DNA of 8,695 nucleotides from Paracoccaceae bacterium (GTDB taxonomy: Bacteria > Pseudomonadota > Alphaproteobacteria > Rhodobacterales > Rhodobacteraceae). The stretch is taken from NCBI GenBank assembly GCA_007128995.1, contig SKWJ01000019.1, positions 1 through 8,695 on the forward strand. The letters run 5' to 3'. Position numbers and translations under genes: made by a program. Below are positions 1 through 6,203 of this stretch, piece after piece; position 1 is the first letter of the stretch; each line of letters begins with the position of its first letter. A model generated the notes under the pieces. It made no database searches, was not told the origin of the DNA, and saw only the letters and a program-made list of their open reading frames with translations.

Positions 1-852
1 GGGAACCTCCTGTTGGGGTCTGGCGCAGGGGACACGCTGTTTGATGCACCTGCTGCGATGGCGATTGATGGCGATCGCATGATCTTTGCGCTGAGACTGG
101 ATCGCGAGGGCCGGAGCGAGGTGATCGACGGGGTGTTCGGCTCGCTTCGAGGGTCTGACATGCCTGCACCAGAGCTTGTCGATGATTACTATGTGAAACT
201 CCGCGATGCGCTTGAGCGCCAGGAGGTTCCGGACGTGGGCAGTGTCCTGCACCTGATGCGCTTTGCCGTCGAACAGGCCTATGAAGGTGGTAGCCAGCCG
301 TCTGCGGCGAATGAATTCACAGCGGCGATTCTGGCGCTGGCCAAAGCCTGCAGCACAGTAGAGTTCCGCCTGATTGTCGGACCTTTGGCAGGTCAGGTTT
401 CTGAAGAACTGGGAGAGTGGCGCACCAATTGCCGACAATTGACCCTTGATGGCAGAGTTGATCTCAGGCTTCACTTTGTGACAGCCGCTGCAATCAAGGC
501 GGCCTCCAGTCGCGGCTTTACTGTCTCGCTGGGTGAGTTCAAGGAGTTGCATGACTCGATCACAGGGTCAGGGGGGTTCGATTTCACTGATATCGTTGCC
601 AATAATTCGGGCGTCCGGTTTGCTAGTCTGTTCATGTCCAGCACACGAGAGGACTGGCCGGCGCTGATTGCCCGGATGCAGGATGAGGCAGCCATTCTCC
701 CGTCGCTGGATGGAATCCCCGGCCTGCTGCCGCGCGATCAGTTCGAATCGCGCTTCGGCAATATCGAGACGCCGGAATATCAGGCAATGATCCGCGAAAT
801 AGAGCAGAGAATTGATGGCGTCGGCATTCATGCCCCATTAAGTGGCGGCTGA
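1..852 (+). CDS. Conserved hypothetical protein, 5' end outside the window
   Basis: The frame is open from the first base, and no stop precedes the TTG at 13, which has no ribosome binding site. The true start is therefore probably upstream and the gene is partial; 283 residues are visible, ending in TGA at 850-852. I do not recognise a named family with certainty. No signal peptide or membrane segment is seen in the visible part, which looks soluble and mixed helical. The most family-like stretch is in the second half: a His in HFVTAAAIKAA (bases 472-474), then GEFKELHD near 532-555, then GFDFTDIVANNSGVRFA, then a C-terminal part with PSLDGIPGLL and a charged helix IREIEQRI. The order His, GE-KEL-D, F--D--A---G loosely recalls YfiM/DUF2279-like proteins, but this is pattern memory, not an alignment. 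Nothing nearby suggests a role; the next gene is 320 bases away. Confidence 0.7.
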   Translation, partial: GNLLLGSGAGDTLFDAPAAMAIDGDRMIFALRLDREGRSEVIDGVFGSLRGSDMPAPELVDDYYVKLRDALERQEVPDVGSVLHLMRFAVEQAYEGGSQPSAANEFTAAILALAKACSTVEFRLIVGPLAGQVSEELGEWRTNCRQLTLDGRVDLRLHFVTAAAIKAASSRGFTVSLGEFKELHDSITGSGGFDFTDIVANNSGVRFASLFMSSTREDWPALIARMQDEAAILPSLDGIPGLLPRDQFESRFGNIETPEYQAMIREIEQRIDGVGIHAPLSGG

Positions 853-1172
853 GCGCAGAGCGCTTGACCTGCGTCTGAAAATTGCATCATTCTCAGGCCC
901 GTGTCGTTACGCTGCCCTGTCCATCTGTCCTGGCCGGATATGCTGAATGACTTGGCCGTCTGTCCAGCTAGGCACAGGCAGGGTATGCGATAGCTTTGGA
1001 TTACGAAATTACTTCTCTATTGGCAGGGACTTCAGTCACGGGCTGCGATCGGATATCGACCCAATAAATCCAAAATTTTCCATTGGGTCCGTGACATAAA
1101 CAGGCGTTGTATTAACTTGAAAGTAACGTGTCCGCGGTTGAATAGGGCGCGAAGGGTTGCGGGGATTGGGCG
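853..1172. other. Intergenic region with no recognisable gene
   Basis: This stretch of 320 bases separates the first gene from the CAP-domain gene. I see no credible coding frame: the short frames lack ribosome binding sites and family resemblance. It is visibly more AT-rich around 990-1120 than its neighbours. A small hairpin (AGCGC-AGA-GCGCT) sits just after the first gene's stop at 852-864, but no T-tract follows, so a terminator is not supported. The main structure is the two-part inverted repeat at 1035-1095, listed separately. No convincing sigma70 promoter for the CAP gene was found; TTGAAA at 1117-1122 is a possible -35 box but lacks a good -10. Confidence 0.5.
1035..1095. repeat. Two-part inverted repeat / potential stem-loop
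   Basis: The inner arms GACCCAAT (1058-1065) and ATTGGGTC (1082-1089) are perfect reverse complements around a 16-base AT-rich spacer that itself contains AAAATTTT. The outer arms GTCACG (1035-1040) and CGTGAC (1090-1095) also pair perfectly. On the right the two arms are contiguous; on the left they are separated by 17 bases (1041-1057) that contain CGATCG and GATATC. If transcribed, this could form a 14-pair stem with a one-sided bulge. It lies 77 bases before the CAP gene start. No T-tract follows on either strand, so a simple terminator is unlikely. A leader structure, a small RNA or a DNA-binding site are all possible. Confidence 0.6.
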
Positions 1173-1637
1173 ATGCGGTTTCTCTGGGTGATCGGGCTTC
1201 TTGCACTGGTTTCGGCAGCGCCCGCCGTTGCGTGCAATATTCCCGCGAATGCAGCCAATCTGGCCTATCGGCTGATGCAGGAAATAAACGCTGAACGCGC
1301 GCGCCACGGGCTGAACGAACTTGGAATTTCCCGTCAACTGATGCAGGCTGCCCAGCACCACGCCTGCGATGGTGCCCGCAACAACCGTCTCAGCCATTTC
1401 GGCACGGATGGCAGCAGTTTTGGTGAACGGATCATCCGCGCAGGCTATCACTATCGGTCCGCGACCGAGAATGTGGCGCTTGGGTTCCCGGACCCTGCGC
1501 TGGTTTTGCAGGCCTGGATGCGGTCACCGGGGCACCGCAAAAACATACTTGCGCGCGGGCCAGATGAATTGGGCCTTGGAATCGCGCAGGGGCGTGACGG
1601 GCGTATGCACTGGGTCATGAAATCCGGACTGCGCTGA
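1173..1637 (+). CDS. Secreted CAP/SCP-domain (PR-1-like) protein
   Basis: The 154-residue product begins with a typical signal peptide: hydrophobic residues 3-18, then APAVA at 16-20, with likely signal peptidase I cleavage before Cys21. The Cys is not in a good lipobox because -3 is Ala. The rest is one compact CAP (cysteine-rich secretory protein/antigen 5/PR-1) domain. It opens with the helix INAERARHGL (38-47), followed by SHFGTDGSSFGERI (74-87) with His75, TEN (98-100) with Glu99, and WMRSPGHRKNIL (115-126) with His121. It closes with ELGLGIA and W147. His75, Glu99 and His121 are the usual cavity residues of the fold. Bacterial CAP proteins are exported, and their activity is mostly unknown. 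Cys21 and Cys65 could form a disulfide. The ATG at 1173 has only a weak G-rich upstream stretch but is fixed by the signal peptide. The gene appears monocistronic and is convergent with acuI. Confidence 0.93.
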   Translation: MRFLWVIGLLALVSAAPAVACNIPANAANLAYRLMQEINAERARHGLNELGISRQLMQAAQHHACDGARNNRLSHFGTDGSSFGERIIRAGYHYRSATENVALGFPDPALVLQAWMRSPGHRKNILARGPDELGLGIAQGRDGRMHWVMKSGLR

Positions 1638-1802
1638 ACTGCGCAACCGCTGCCCGAAACCGTGGTCACGATCAAGGACAAGCGACCGGGCCAACGGTCT
1701 GTGGACGTATCTCTTTGGCGTGTCAGTGACCAGCACAGAGGGCACCCTAAATCTGGCGCTCCCTGTGCTGTCGCGGGGGGCCATGTGGGCCACTTGCCGC
1801 TG

Positions 1803-2795
1803 TCAGCCGTTCACATCGACAACCACACGGCCTTTGATCTGCCCTTTGAGGATATCCGCACCCAATTTGGGCAGGTCGGCCAGCGCGGCGGGATGGATCA
1901 TGGCTTCCAGTTTGTCCATCGGCAGATCGTGCGCAAGACGCTTCCAGGCCCGCAGGCGGTTGTCATAGGGCTGCATGACGGAATCAATGCCCAGCAGGTT
2001 TATGCCACGCAACAGGAACGGAACAACCGTGGCTGGCAACCCGGCCCCACCAGCCAGACCAACAGCAGCAACAGATGATCCATATGTCATCTGTCCCAGA
2101 ACCCGCGCCAGCATCGGGCCGCCAACGGCGTCGACGCAACCCGACCATGTCTCGGATTCCAGTGGCCGTTTGACAGTTTCATTGATGCTCTCGCGCGGCA
2201 CGATCTGCGTGGCCCCAAGGCTGCGCAAATACGTCTCGGTCTCGGGGCGGCCAGTGACGGCGGCAACCTCGTATCCCAGGGCCGCCAGCAGCGCGACCGC
2301 GACAGATCCGACACCACCCGCCGCGCCTGTGACCAGCACTGGTCCCGCCCCCGGCTTCAGGCCGTGATCTTCAAGCGCCATCACAGCCAGCATGGCAGTA
2401 AACCCTGCCGTGCCCACGGCCATGGCCTGCCGGGTCGATAACCCCTCTGGCAAGGGTACAAGCCAGTCGGCCTTGACCCGTGCTTTCTGGGAATAACCGC
2501 CCCAATAGGCCTCGCCCACGCGCCATCCGGTCAGGACAACCTTGTCCCCCGGGCTATAGCGCTGGTCGTCAGAGTTGAGAACCGTGCCCGCAAAGTCGAT
2601 GCCCGGTACATGCGGATACGTGCGTACCAATCCGCCCCCCGTGCCCAGACACAGCCCGTCCTTGTAATTGACGGTCGAGTATTCCACGGCGACAGTCACA
2701 TCGCCCGCAGGCAATTGGTCGTCATCAAGTTGGGTGACCTTGGCCTCGGTCGTGCCGTCTTCGGCTTTGGTGACCAGCAATGCGTTGAAATTCAT
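1803..2795 (-). CDS. acuI: Acryloyl-CoA reductase (NADPH), AcuI/YhdH family
   Basis: The 330-residue product is a zinc-independent medium-chain dehydrogenase/reductase closely resembling E. coli YhdH and Rhodobacter AcuI, which are of the same length. These enzymes reduce toxic acryloyl-CoA to propionyl-CoA with NADPH in the cytoplasm, on routes for 3-hydroxypropionate and DMSP-derived acrylate. Seen here are LPAGDVTV (28-35), the substrate-side motif STVNYKDGL (40-48), VPGIDFAGTV (63-72), GTAGFTAMLAVMALEDHG (128-145), the nucleotide-binding loop VTGAAGGVGSVAV (155-167), and a C-terminal KGRVVVDVN. The frame stays open upstream to 3005, but the ATG at 2795 is chosen because GGAGG (2801-2805) sits 5 bases before it and the family begins here. 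It is the last gene of the leftward block, 58 bases after the DUF1326 gene. A weak promoter of its own is possible in that gap. No DMSP lyase or demethylase gene lies in the window. Confidence 0.95.
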   Translation of the reverse strand: MNFNALLVTKAEDGTTEAKVTQLDDDQLPAGDVTVAVEYSTVNYKDGLCLGTGGGLVRTYPHVPGIDFAGTVLNSDDQRYSPGDKVVLTGWRVGEAYWGGYSQKARVKADWLVPLPEGLSTRQAMAVGTAGFTAMLAVMALEDHGLKPGAGPVLVTGAAGGVGSVAVALLAALGYEVAAVTGRPETETYLRSLGATQIVPRESINETVKRPLESETWSGCVDAVGGPMLARVLGQMTYGSSVAAVGLAGGAGLPATVVPFLLRGINLLGIDSVMQPYDNRLRAWKRLAHDLPMDKLEAMIHPAALADLPKLGADILKGQIKGRVVVDVNG

Positions 2796-2810
2796 TCTTT
2801 CCTCCGGTTT

Positions 2811-2838
2811 CGTATAGATTTGGTTCAGGATGTCCCAA
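2811..2838 (-). promoter_or_regulatory. Possible weak internal promoter for acuI
   Basis: Read on the - strand, TTGGGA (2838-2833) and TATACG (2816-2811) lie 16 bases apart in the gap before acuI. Each matches four of six sigma70 consensus positions. This would let acuI be expressed apart from the two DUF genes. The match is modest and may be chance. Confidence 0.2.
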
Positions 2839-2853
2839 TCCGCGCCATGGGTG

Positions 2854-3501
2854 TTATCGGCCTGGGCCTTTCCAGTCGATCTGACAGATTTCGGCGCTGC
2901 GGCCATCAAAATCCCAGACCCGGCCAAATGCGCGCACGCGGCCCCGCGTTGCCGTGGCAACAGTGATGTCCGGCCCCATCCAGTATTCGGTATTGGTAAC
3001 CACAATCTCGCGCGCGGGGTCGGCCCCTCTCACGGGGATGACCTCGCCCTGAATTTTCTTGCCGACCATCAGGCGGCGGGTGTCCCCCTCGGTTTCATAG
3101 GAGATGTCTGCACGCTCTGCGCCCAGAAACTCGCTGACCAGCAATCCGAACAGCCCTGTCGTGCCGCGTGCTGCCCCCGAGAAGATATTGACCAGCGCAC
3201 CATAGGCAGCGTCTGAGGCGCGCGCATCAATGAAGACGGCGGCCTTCCAGTTCCCGCGCGCCATAAGGCCGGGAATTTCCAGCAGAAGGCCGATATTCAG
3301 CCCCGAAAGCGCCTCGTCTCCGTAATGCCCCTCATCAATGCGCACGCCTGCCCATGCCTGACAATACCCTTCGGTGGGGGCATGCTTGCCAAGGCTGACG
3401 ACGCATGGACAAAACACCGTGCAGTTGCAGTTCAGGATCAACTCGCCTTTTATCGCCCATGGGACAGTTCCAATCGCGGGCATGTCCAGTGCAGTGCTCA
3501 T
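2854..3501 (-). CDS. DUF1326 domain-containing protein
   Basis: The 215-residue soluble protein matches the DUF1326 family (as I recall, COG5588). The N-terminal hallmark is a cysteine cluster in GELILNCNCTVFCPC (19-33; Cys25, 27, 31, 33), with a further Cys47. It is followed by a glycine-rich mid part (GLLLEIPGLMARGNWKA) and a beta-rich C-terminal half (VTNTEYWMGPDITVA, residues 168-182). The function of the family is not established. The cysteine cluster suggests metal or redox chemistry, which is inference. The start is chosen at ATG 3501 because GGGAGG (3508-3513) is 6 bases upstream; the ATG at 3507 would abut that site. The ATG overlaps the TGA of the DUF2182 gene (ATGA), implying translational coupling. 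The two families commonly occur together. The same frame remains open far upstream across the DUF2182 gene, but that part is not real coding. Confidence 0.9.
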   Translation of the reverse strand: MSTALDMPAIGTVPWAIKGELILNCNCTVFCPCVVSLGKHAPTEGYCQAWAGVRIDEGHYGDEALSGLNIGLLLEIPGLMARGNWKAAVFIDARASDAAYGALVNIFSGAARGTTGLFGLLVSEFLGAERADISYETEGDTRRLMVGKKIQGEVIPVRGADPAREIVVTNTEYWMGPDITVATATRGRVRAFGRVWDFDGRSAEICQIDWKGPGR

Positions 3502-4292
3502 ATCCATCCTCCCAGTTGCGAAATCAGAATGGCGGCGCTTAAGGCCAACAAACCATAGCCCAGAGGGCGCGTCAGAAATGCCCCGAAAGCGGGCAGCTTT
3601 TCCAGCATCATCAGCACCATTGCCCCGGCCATCCAGAGCAGGTTCATCGTACCGCCCACAAAGGCCAGTGCCATCAACGCCCAGCAGCAGCCCAGACAGT
3701 CCAGCCCCATGCGCAGCCCCATGCGAAGCGGGCCTTCGGACCAGTGCTGCATGAAAAATGACAGCGGCGCGCGGCATTTGGACAGGCAAGCTGTCTTGAG
3801 CGCCGAGAACTGATAGCCCCCCGCAACTGCCAGCAGCAAGGCAGAGAACCACAAGCTCACGCTTTCGCCCAGCGGGTTCAGAAGCCCGGCGGCTGCAAGC
3901 GCAATCTGGGCGGCTGTCGCAAACAAGGCAAAGCAAAGCCAGATCAGCAGGTAGCCCGCGATCAGGAGGCCAAACCCGGTTGCATGGCCGGCCTTGCACA
4001 GGTCTTCCCATGTCGCCAAAGCGGGCAGGGCTGTCGGAGCCATCATCGCCGCAGACATCAGCGCCCACATCAGGAAGATGCCGGGTGCCCCAGACAGTCC
4101 GGGCTGGATCTGGCACAGGCTTTGCCAGAAGTCCGCACCATAGAAATTTGCCGCCGCAATCAGGTCTGGGGGCAGTTGCATCATATACAGCAGAGCCCAT
4201 GCCAGCAGGATGCTGCCATAAAGTGCCAGCCAGTGCGGCGCGCTCATTTTGCGAATGCGAAGGGCGAGATGCACAACAGACGGCCTTTTCAC
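3498..4292 (-). CDS. DUF2182 multi-pass membrane protein
   Basis: The 264-residue product is very hydrophobic, with about six or seven membrane segments (near 20-39, 72-92, 106-128, 145-163, 197-215, 217-232 and 243-260). It carries the DUF2182 signatures (predicted metal-binding integral membrane protein): MWALMSAAMMAPT (75-87), YQFSALKTACLSKCRAP (160-176), LDCLGCCWALM (197-207) and LEKL (230-233). The clustered Cys, Met and His residues in and near membrane segments are why the family is thought to bind metal, but no substrate is established. It is the first gene of the leftward block and overlaps the DUF1326 gene by 4 bases. The start is uncertain: GTG 4292 gives the full length, and ATG 4247 (MSAPHWLAL) would remove 15 residues. 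Neither has a clear ribosome binding site. The gene is divergent from the GntR-family regulator, with which it shares a 66-base intergenic region. Confidence 0.88.
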   Translation of the reverse strand: MKRPSVVHLALRIRKMSAPHWLALYGSILLAWALLYMMQLPPDLIAAANFYGADFWQSLCQIQPGLSGAPGIFLMWALMSAAMMAPTALPALATWEDLCKAGHATGFGLLIAGYLLIWLCFALFATAAQIALAAAGLLNPLGESVSLWFSALLLAVAGGYQFSALKTACLSKCRAPLSFFMQHWSEGPLRMGLRMGLDCLGCCWALMALAFVGGTMNLLWMAGAMVLMMLEKLPAFGAFLTRPLGYGLLALSAAILISQLGGWI

Positions 4293-4314
4293 TTGGCGCG
4301 ACGCGCAAGATCTT

Positions 4315-4329
4315 ATATGTCAGACATAT
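4315..4329. promoter_or_regulatory. Perfect palindrome, likely GntR-family operator
   Basis: ATATGTC-A-GACATAT is a perfect 15-base inverted repeat in the 66-base gap between the divergent DUF2182 and GntR genes. Its core GTCAGAC fits the general GT-N3-AC half-site pattern bound by GntR/FadR-type winged-helix dimers. It overlaps the likely -10 box of the leftward promoter, so binding there would be expected to repress the DUF2182-DUF1326-acuI block. That the neighbouring regulator binds it is inference. Confidence 0.6.
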
Positions 4330-4351
4330 CAGCAGTTTTTGTGGCTGACAA
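4323..4351 (-). promoter_or_regulatory. Candidate leftward promoter for the DUF2182 operon
   Basis: On the - strand TTGTCA (4351-4346) matches five of six -35 positions. A weak -10, TATGTC (4328-4323), follows after 17 bases. The -10 lies inside the palindrome at 4315-4329. An alternative -10, TATAAG (4317-4312), is a better box but has no matching -35. The exact start of transcription cannot be fixed from sequence. Confidence 0.35.
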
Positions 4352-4358
4352 ATGTTAA

Positions 4359-5123
4359 ATGTCTTACAAATGCAGAGGCAACAGGCTGAAAACGCAACTT
4401 GACCCCGCGCGTGAATTTTCCCAGCAGATCGCGCAGAGCATTCGCGATGCCATCATCGCGGGCGATCTGCCCGTGGACGGACGCTTGCCGTCCGAAGCCG
4501 AGTTGGCGCAGCGTTTCGAGGTGTCACGTCCAACCGTGCGCGAGGCCCTGAAGCGTCTGGCCGCGCAGAACCTGATCAGAACCCAGCGCGGGGCGTCAGG
4601 CGGGGCCTTCGTGAACCGGCTGAATTATGCGCAGGCGCATGAGCATATGGTGACAACAGCCACGCTGCTTCTGACCATGAATGCGGTCGACTATGAAACT
4701 GCCGCCGAGGCCCGTTTCGCGCTGGAACGCGCCTGTCTGCCTTTGGCCTGTGCGCGGCGCACGCCTTCGCATCTGGCGTCCTTGCGCGCTGAAGTTGCGC
4801 GACAGGCGGTCGAGGGGCTGAGCGATGAGGATTTCTGCGCCTCTGATGTGGCCTTTCACCGGGCCTTGGTTGATGCTGCGGGAAATCCTGTTCTGTCGTG
4901 GCATATGGCCGGGGCTGTGGATGCAATGCAACCGCTGATGAACATGATTACGTTCACAGCACGGTCGCGTGCGCGCATTGTCGTGCTGCATGGCGCGCTG
5001 ATTGATGCAGTAGAGGCTGGCAAACTGAAGCCAGCCTGTGCGGCCTTCGATGCATTAACGACCTATAGCATGCAGCTTGGGGGCGAAATCCGGCTGCAGC
5101 GCAGGGGATCTGCCGCACCGTGA
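4359..5123 (+). CDS. GntR-family regulator, FadR/FCD subfamily
   Basis: The 254-residue protein has an N-terminal winged helix (about 17-85) with the GntR pattern LPSEAELAQRFEVSRPTVRE (43-62) and the wing QRGASGGAFV. It has a C-terminal helical FCD ligand-binding domain (about 115-240) with EARFALE (117-123), DVAFHRALVDAAGNPVL (163-179) and LHGALIDAVEAG (210-221). FCD domains bind organic acids, often through a metal held by Asp and three His. Asp163, His167 and His211 are present, but the last expected His (near 233, in the usual M--HL) is Leu, so the metal site may be altered. The ATG at 4359 follows a TAA in the same frame and has no ribosome binding site. An in-frame CTG at 4386 has AGAGG seven bases before it and may be the real start. 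The likely target is the divergent DUF2182-DUF1326-acuI block; the ligand is unknown. Confidence 0.93.
   Translation: MSYKCRGNRLKTQLDPAREFSQQIAQSIRDAIIAGDLPVDGRLPSEAELAQRFEVSRPTVREALKRLAAQNLIRTQRGASGGAFVNRLNYAQAHEHMVTTATLLLTMNAVDYETAAEARFALERACLPLACARRTPSHLASLRAEVARQAVEGLSDEDFCASDVAFHRALVDAAGNPVLSWHMAGAVDAMQPLMNMITFTARSRARIVVLHGALIDAVEAGKLKPACAAFDALTTYSMQLGGEIRLQRRGSAAP
4360..4368. promoter_or_regulatory. Second GT-N3-AC site over the regulator's start
   Basis: TGTCTTACA (4360-4368) shares the TGTC and ACA positions of the palindrome core TGTCAGACA at 4318-4326 and lies 42 bases away, about four helical turns. It overlaps the first codons of the GntR gene. It is less symmetrical than the first site. 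It could serve autoregulation or cooperative binding. Confidence 0.35.
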
Positions 5124-5130
5124 CTGCGCG

Positions 5131-6192
5131 TTACGCCACTTTGGCGGATGCTTCGGCGCGGCAGAGCATGCCAAAGAGGTCGCGCGGATCATCCGGATCG
5201 GCGATCATGTCCAGTTCCTGATAGAAATCTGTGCCGGGCAGCGCCTGATGCAGGTAGCGCAAGGCGCTGAAATCCTCGATCGCAAATCCGACACTGTCAA
5301 AGAGCGTGACCTGCGCGGCATCTGTCCGGCCCGGGGCTTCACCGGCAATCACTTGCCAGAGTTCGGTCACAGGGTGGTCGGGGTCGAGTTGCTGTATTTC
5401 GCCCTCGACCCGTGTCTGAGGCGGATATTCCACAAAAATGCCGGCGCGAATAAGAATGTCGCGGTGCAATTCGGTCTTTCCGGGGCAATCTCCGCCCACG
5501 GCGTTGATATGAACGCCGCCGCCGACCATGTTGTCGGTCAGAATGGTTGCATATTGCTTGTCGGCTGTGCAGGTGGTGATGATCTGGGCGCCGAGGATGG
5601 CATCTTCGGCTGTGGCGCAAGCGACCACGCGCAAGCCCCGCCCTGCCAGATTGGCCACGCATTTGCGCGTTGCTGCAGTGTCGATATCAAAAAGGCGCAC
5701 CTCGTCTATATTGCACAGGGCCTTTATCGCAAGCGCCTGAAACTCTGCCTGAGCCCCATTGCCGATGATCGCCATCACCCGTGCGTCACGCGGGGCCAGC
5801 CATTTCGCGGCCATCGCGCTGGTTGCGGCAGTACGAAGCGCTGTCAGAACCGTCATCTCGGACAACAGGATCGGATATCCGGTTGCCACATCCGCCAGCA
5901 GGCCAAAGGCCGTCACTGTCTGCAAACCCTGCCTTGTGTTTGCCGGATGACCGTTCACATATTTGAACCCGTAATGCCGTCCATCCGAAGTTGGCATCAG
6001 TTCGATCACGCCGATATCGGAGTGGCTGGCCACGCGCGGGGTCTTGTCAAACTCGGGCCAGCGTCGGAAGTCATCCTCGATGGTCTGTGCAAGTTCCACC
6101 ATCATGCGTTCCGGTCCGATATGCAGCACAAGGCGCATCATGTTTTCGACACTGACAAACGGGACCAACGCGTGGCGAGAGGGTAGGGACAT
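5131..6192 (-). CDS. ocd: Ornithine cyclodeaminase
   Basis: The product (353 residues, normal for the family) converts L-ornithine to L-proline and ammonia with catalytic NAD in the cytoplasm. It belongs to the ornithine cyclodeaminase/mu-crystallin family. Visible are GFKYVNGHPANT (75-86) with the substrate-binding Lys77, LLSEMTVLTALRTAATSA (109-126), the Rossmann loop AIIGNGAQAEFQ (141-152), and HINAVGGDCPGKTEL (228-242). In the last, Asp235 corresponds to the catalytic Asp of the Pseudomonas enzyme. I chose ATG 6192 because AAGGAG (6199-6204) precedes it by 6 bases; a TTG at 6216 would add eight residues inside the arginase gene. It starts 11 bases after the arginase stop, and its ribosome binding site overlaps that stop (TGAAGGAG), so the two form one operon. 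It ends 7 bases from the convergent GntR gene. Confidence 0.95.
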   Translation of the reverse strand: MSLPSRHALVPFVSVENMMRLVLHIGPERMMVELAQTIEDDFRRWPEFDKTPRVASHSDIGVIELMPTSDGRHYGFKYVNGHPANTRQGLQTVTAFGLLADVATGYPILLSEMTVLTALRTAATSAMAAKWLAPRDARVMAIIGNGAQAEFQALAIKALCNIDEVRLFDIDTAATRKCVANLAGRGLRVVACATAEDAILGAQIITTCTADKQYATILTDNMVGGGVHINAVGGDCPGKTELHRDILIRAGIFVEYPPQTRVEGEIQQLDPDHPVTELWQVIAGEAPGRTDAAQVTLFDSVGFAIEDFSALRYLHQALPGTDFYQELDMIADPDDPRDLFGMLCRAEASAKVA

Positions 6193-6203
6193 GGCAGGCT
6201 CCT

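Noticed and set aside
1218..1235. A lipoprotein box in the CAP protein (AVA-Cys21)
   Set aside because: The -3 residue is Ala rather than Leu or a similar large aliphatic residue; AXA before Cys fits signal peptidase I at least as well.
1032..1451. A 139-codon - strand frame across the inverted repeat and the CAP gene
   Set aside because: It is antisense to the CAP-domain gene with its clear signal peptide, and the product has no family features.
1684..1699. Small hairpin GACCG-GGCCAA-CGGTC as a shared terminator between the CAP gene and acuI
   Set aside because: The stem is only five pairs and no T-tract follows on either strand; the 165-base gap otherwise shows nothing distinctive.
2796..3005. 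A 70-residue N-terminal extension of AcuI
   Set aside because: It overlaps the DUF1326 coding sequence, has no family similarity, and a strong GGAGG precedes the ATG at 2795, where YhdH/AcuI proteins begin.
2854..4308. One long 484-codon leftward frame that would fuse extra N-terminal sequence to the DUF1326 protein
   Set aside because: The upstream half overlaps the DUF2182 gene in another frame and reads as low-complexity Arg/Ala/Gly-rich nonsense. The DUF2182 frame has clear membrane segments and family motifs, and a ribosome binding site marks the DUF1326 start at 3501.
5077..6186. A 369-codon + strand frame opposite ocd
   Set aside because: It is antisense to a clear ornithine cyclodeaminase, has biased Cys/His/Arg composition and no family features; such open antisense frames are common in GC-rich genomes.
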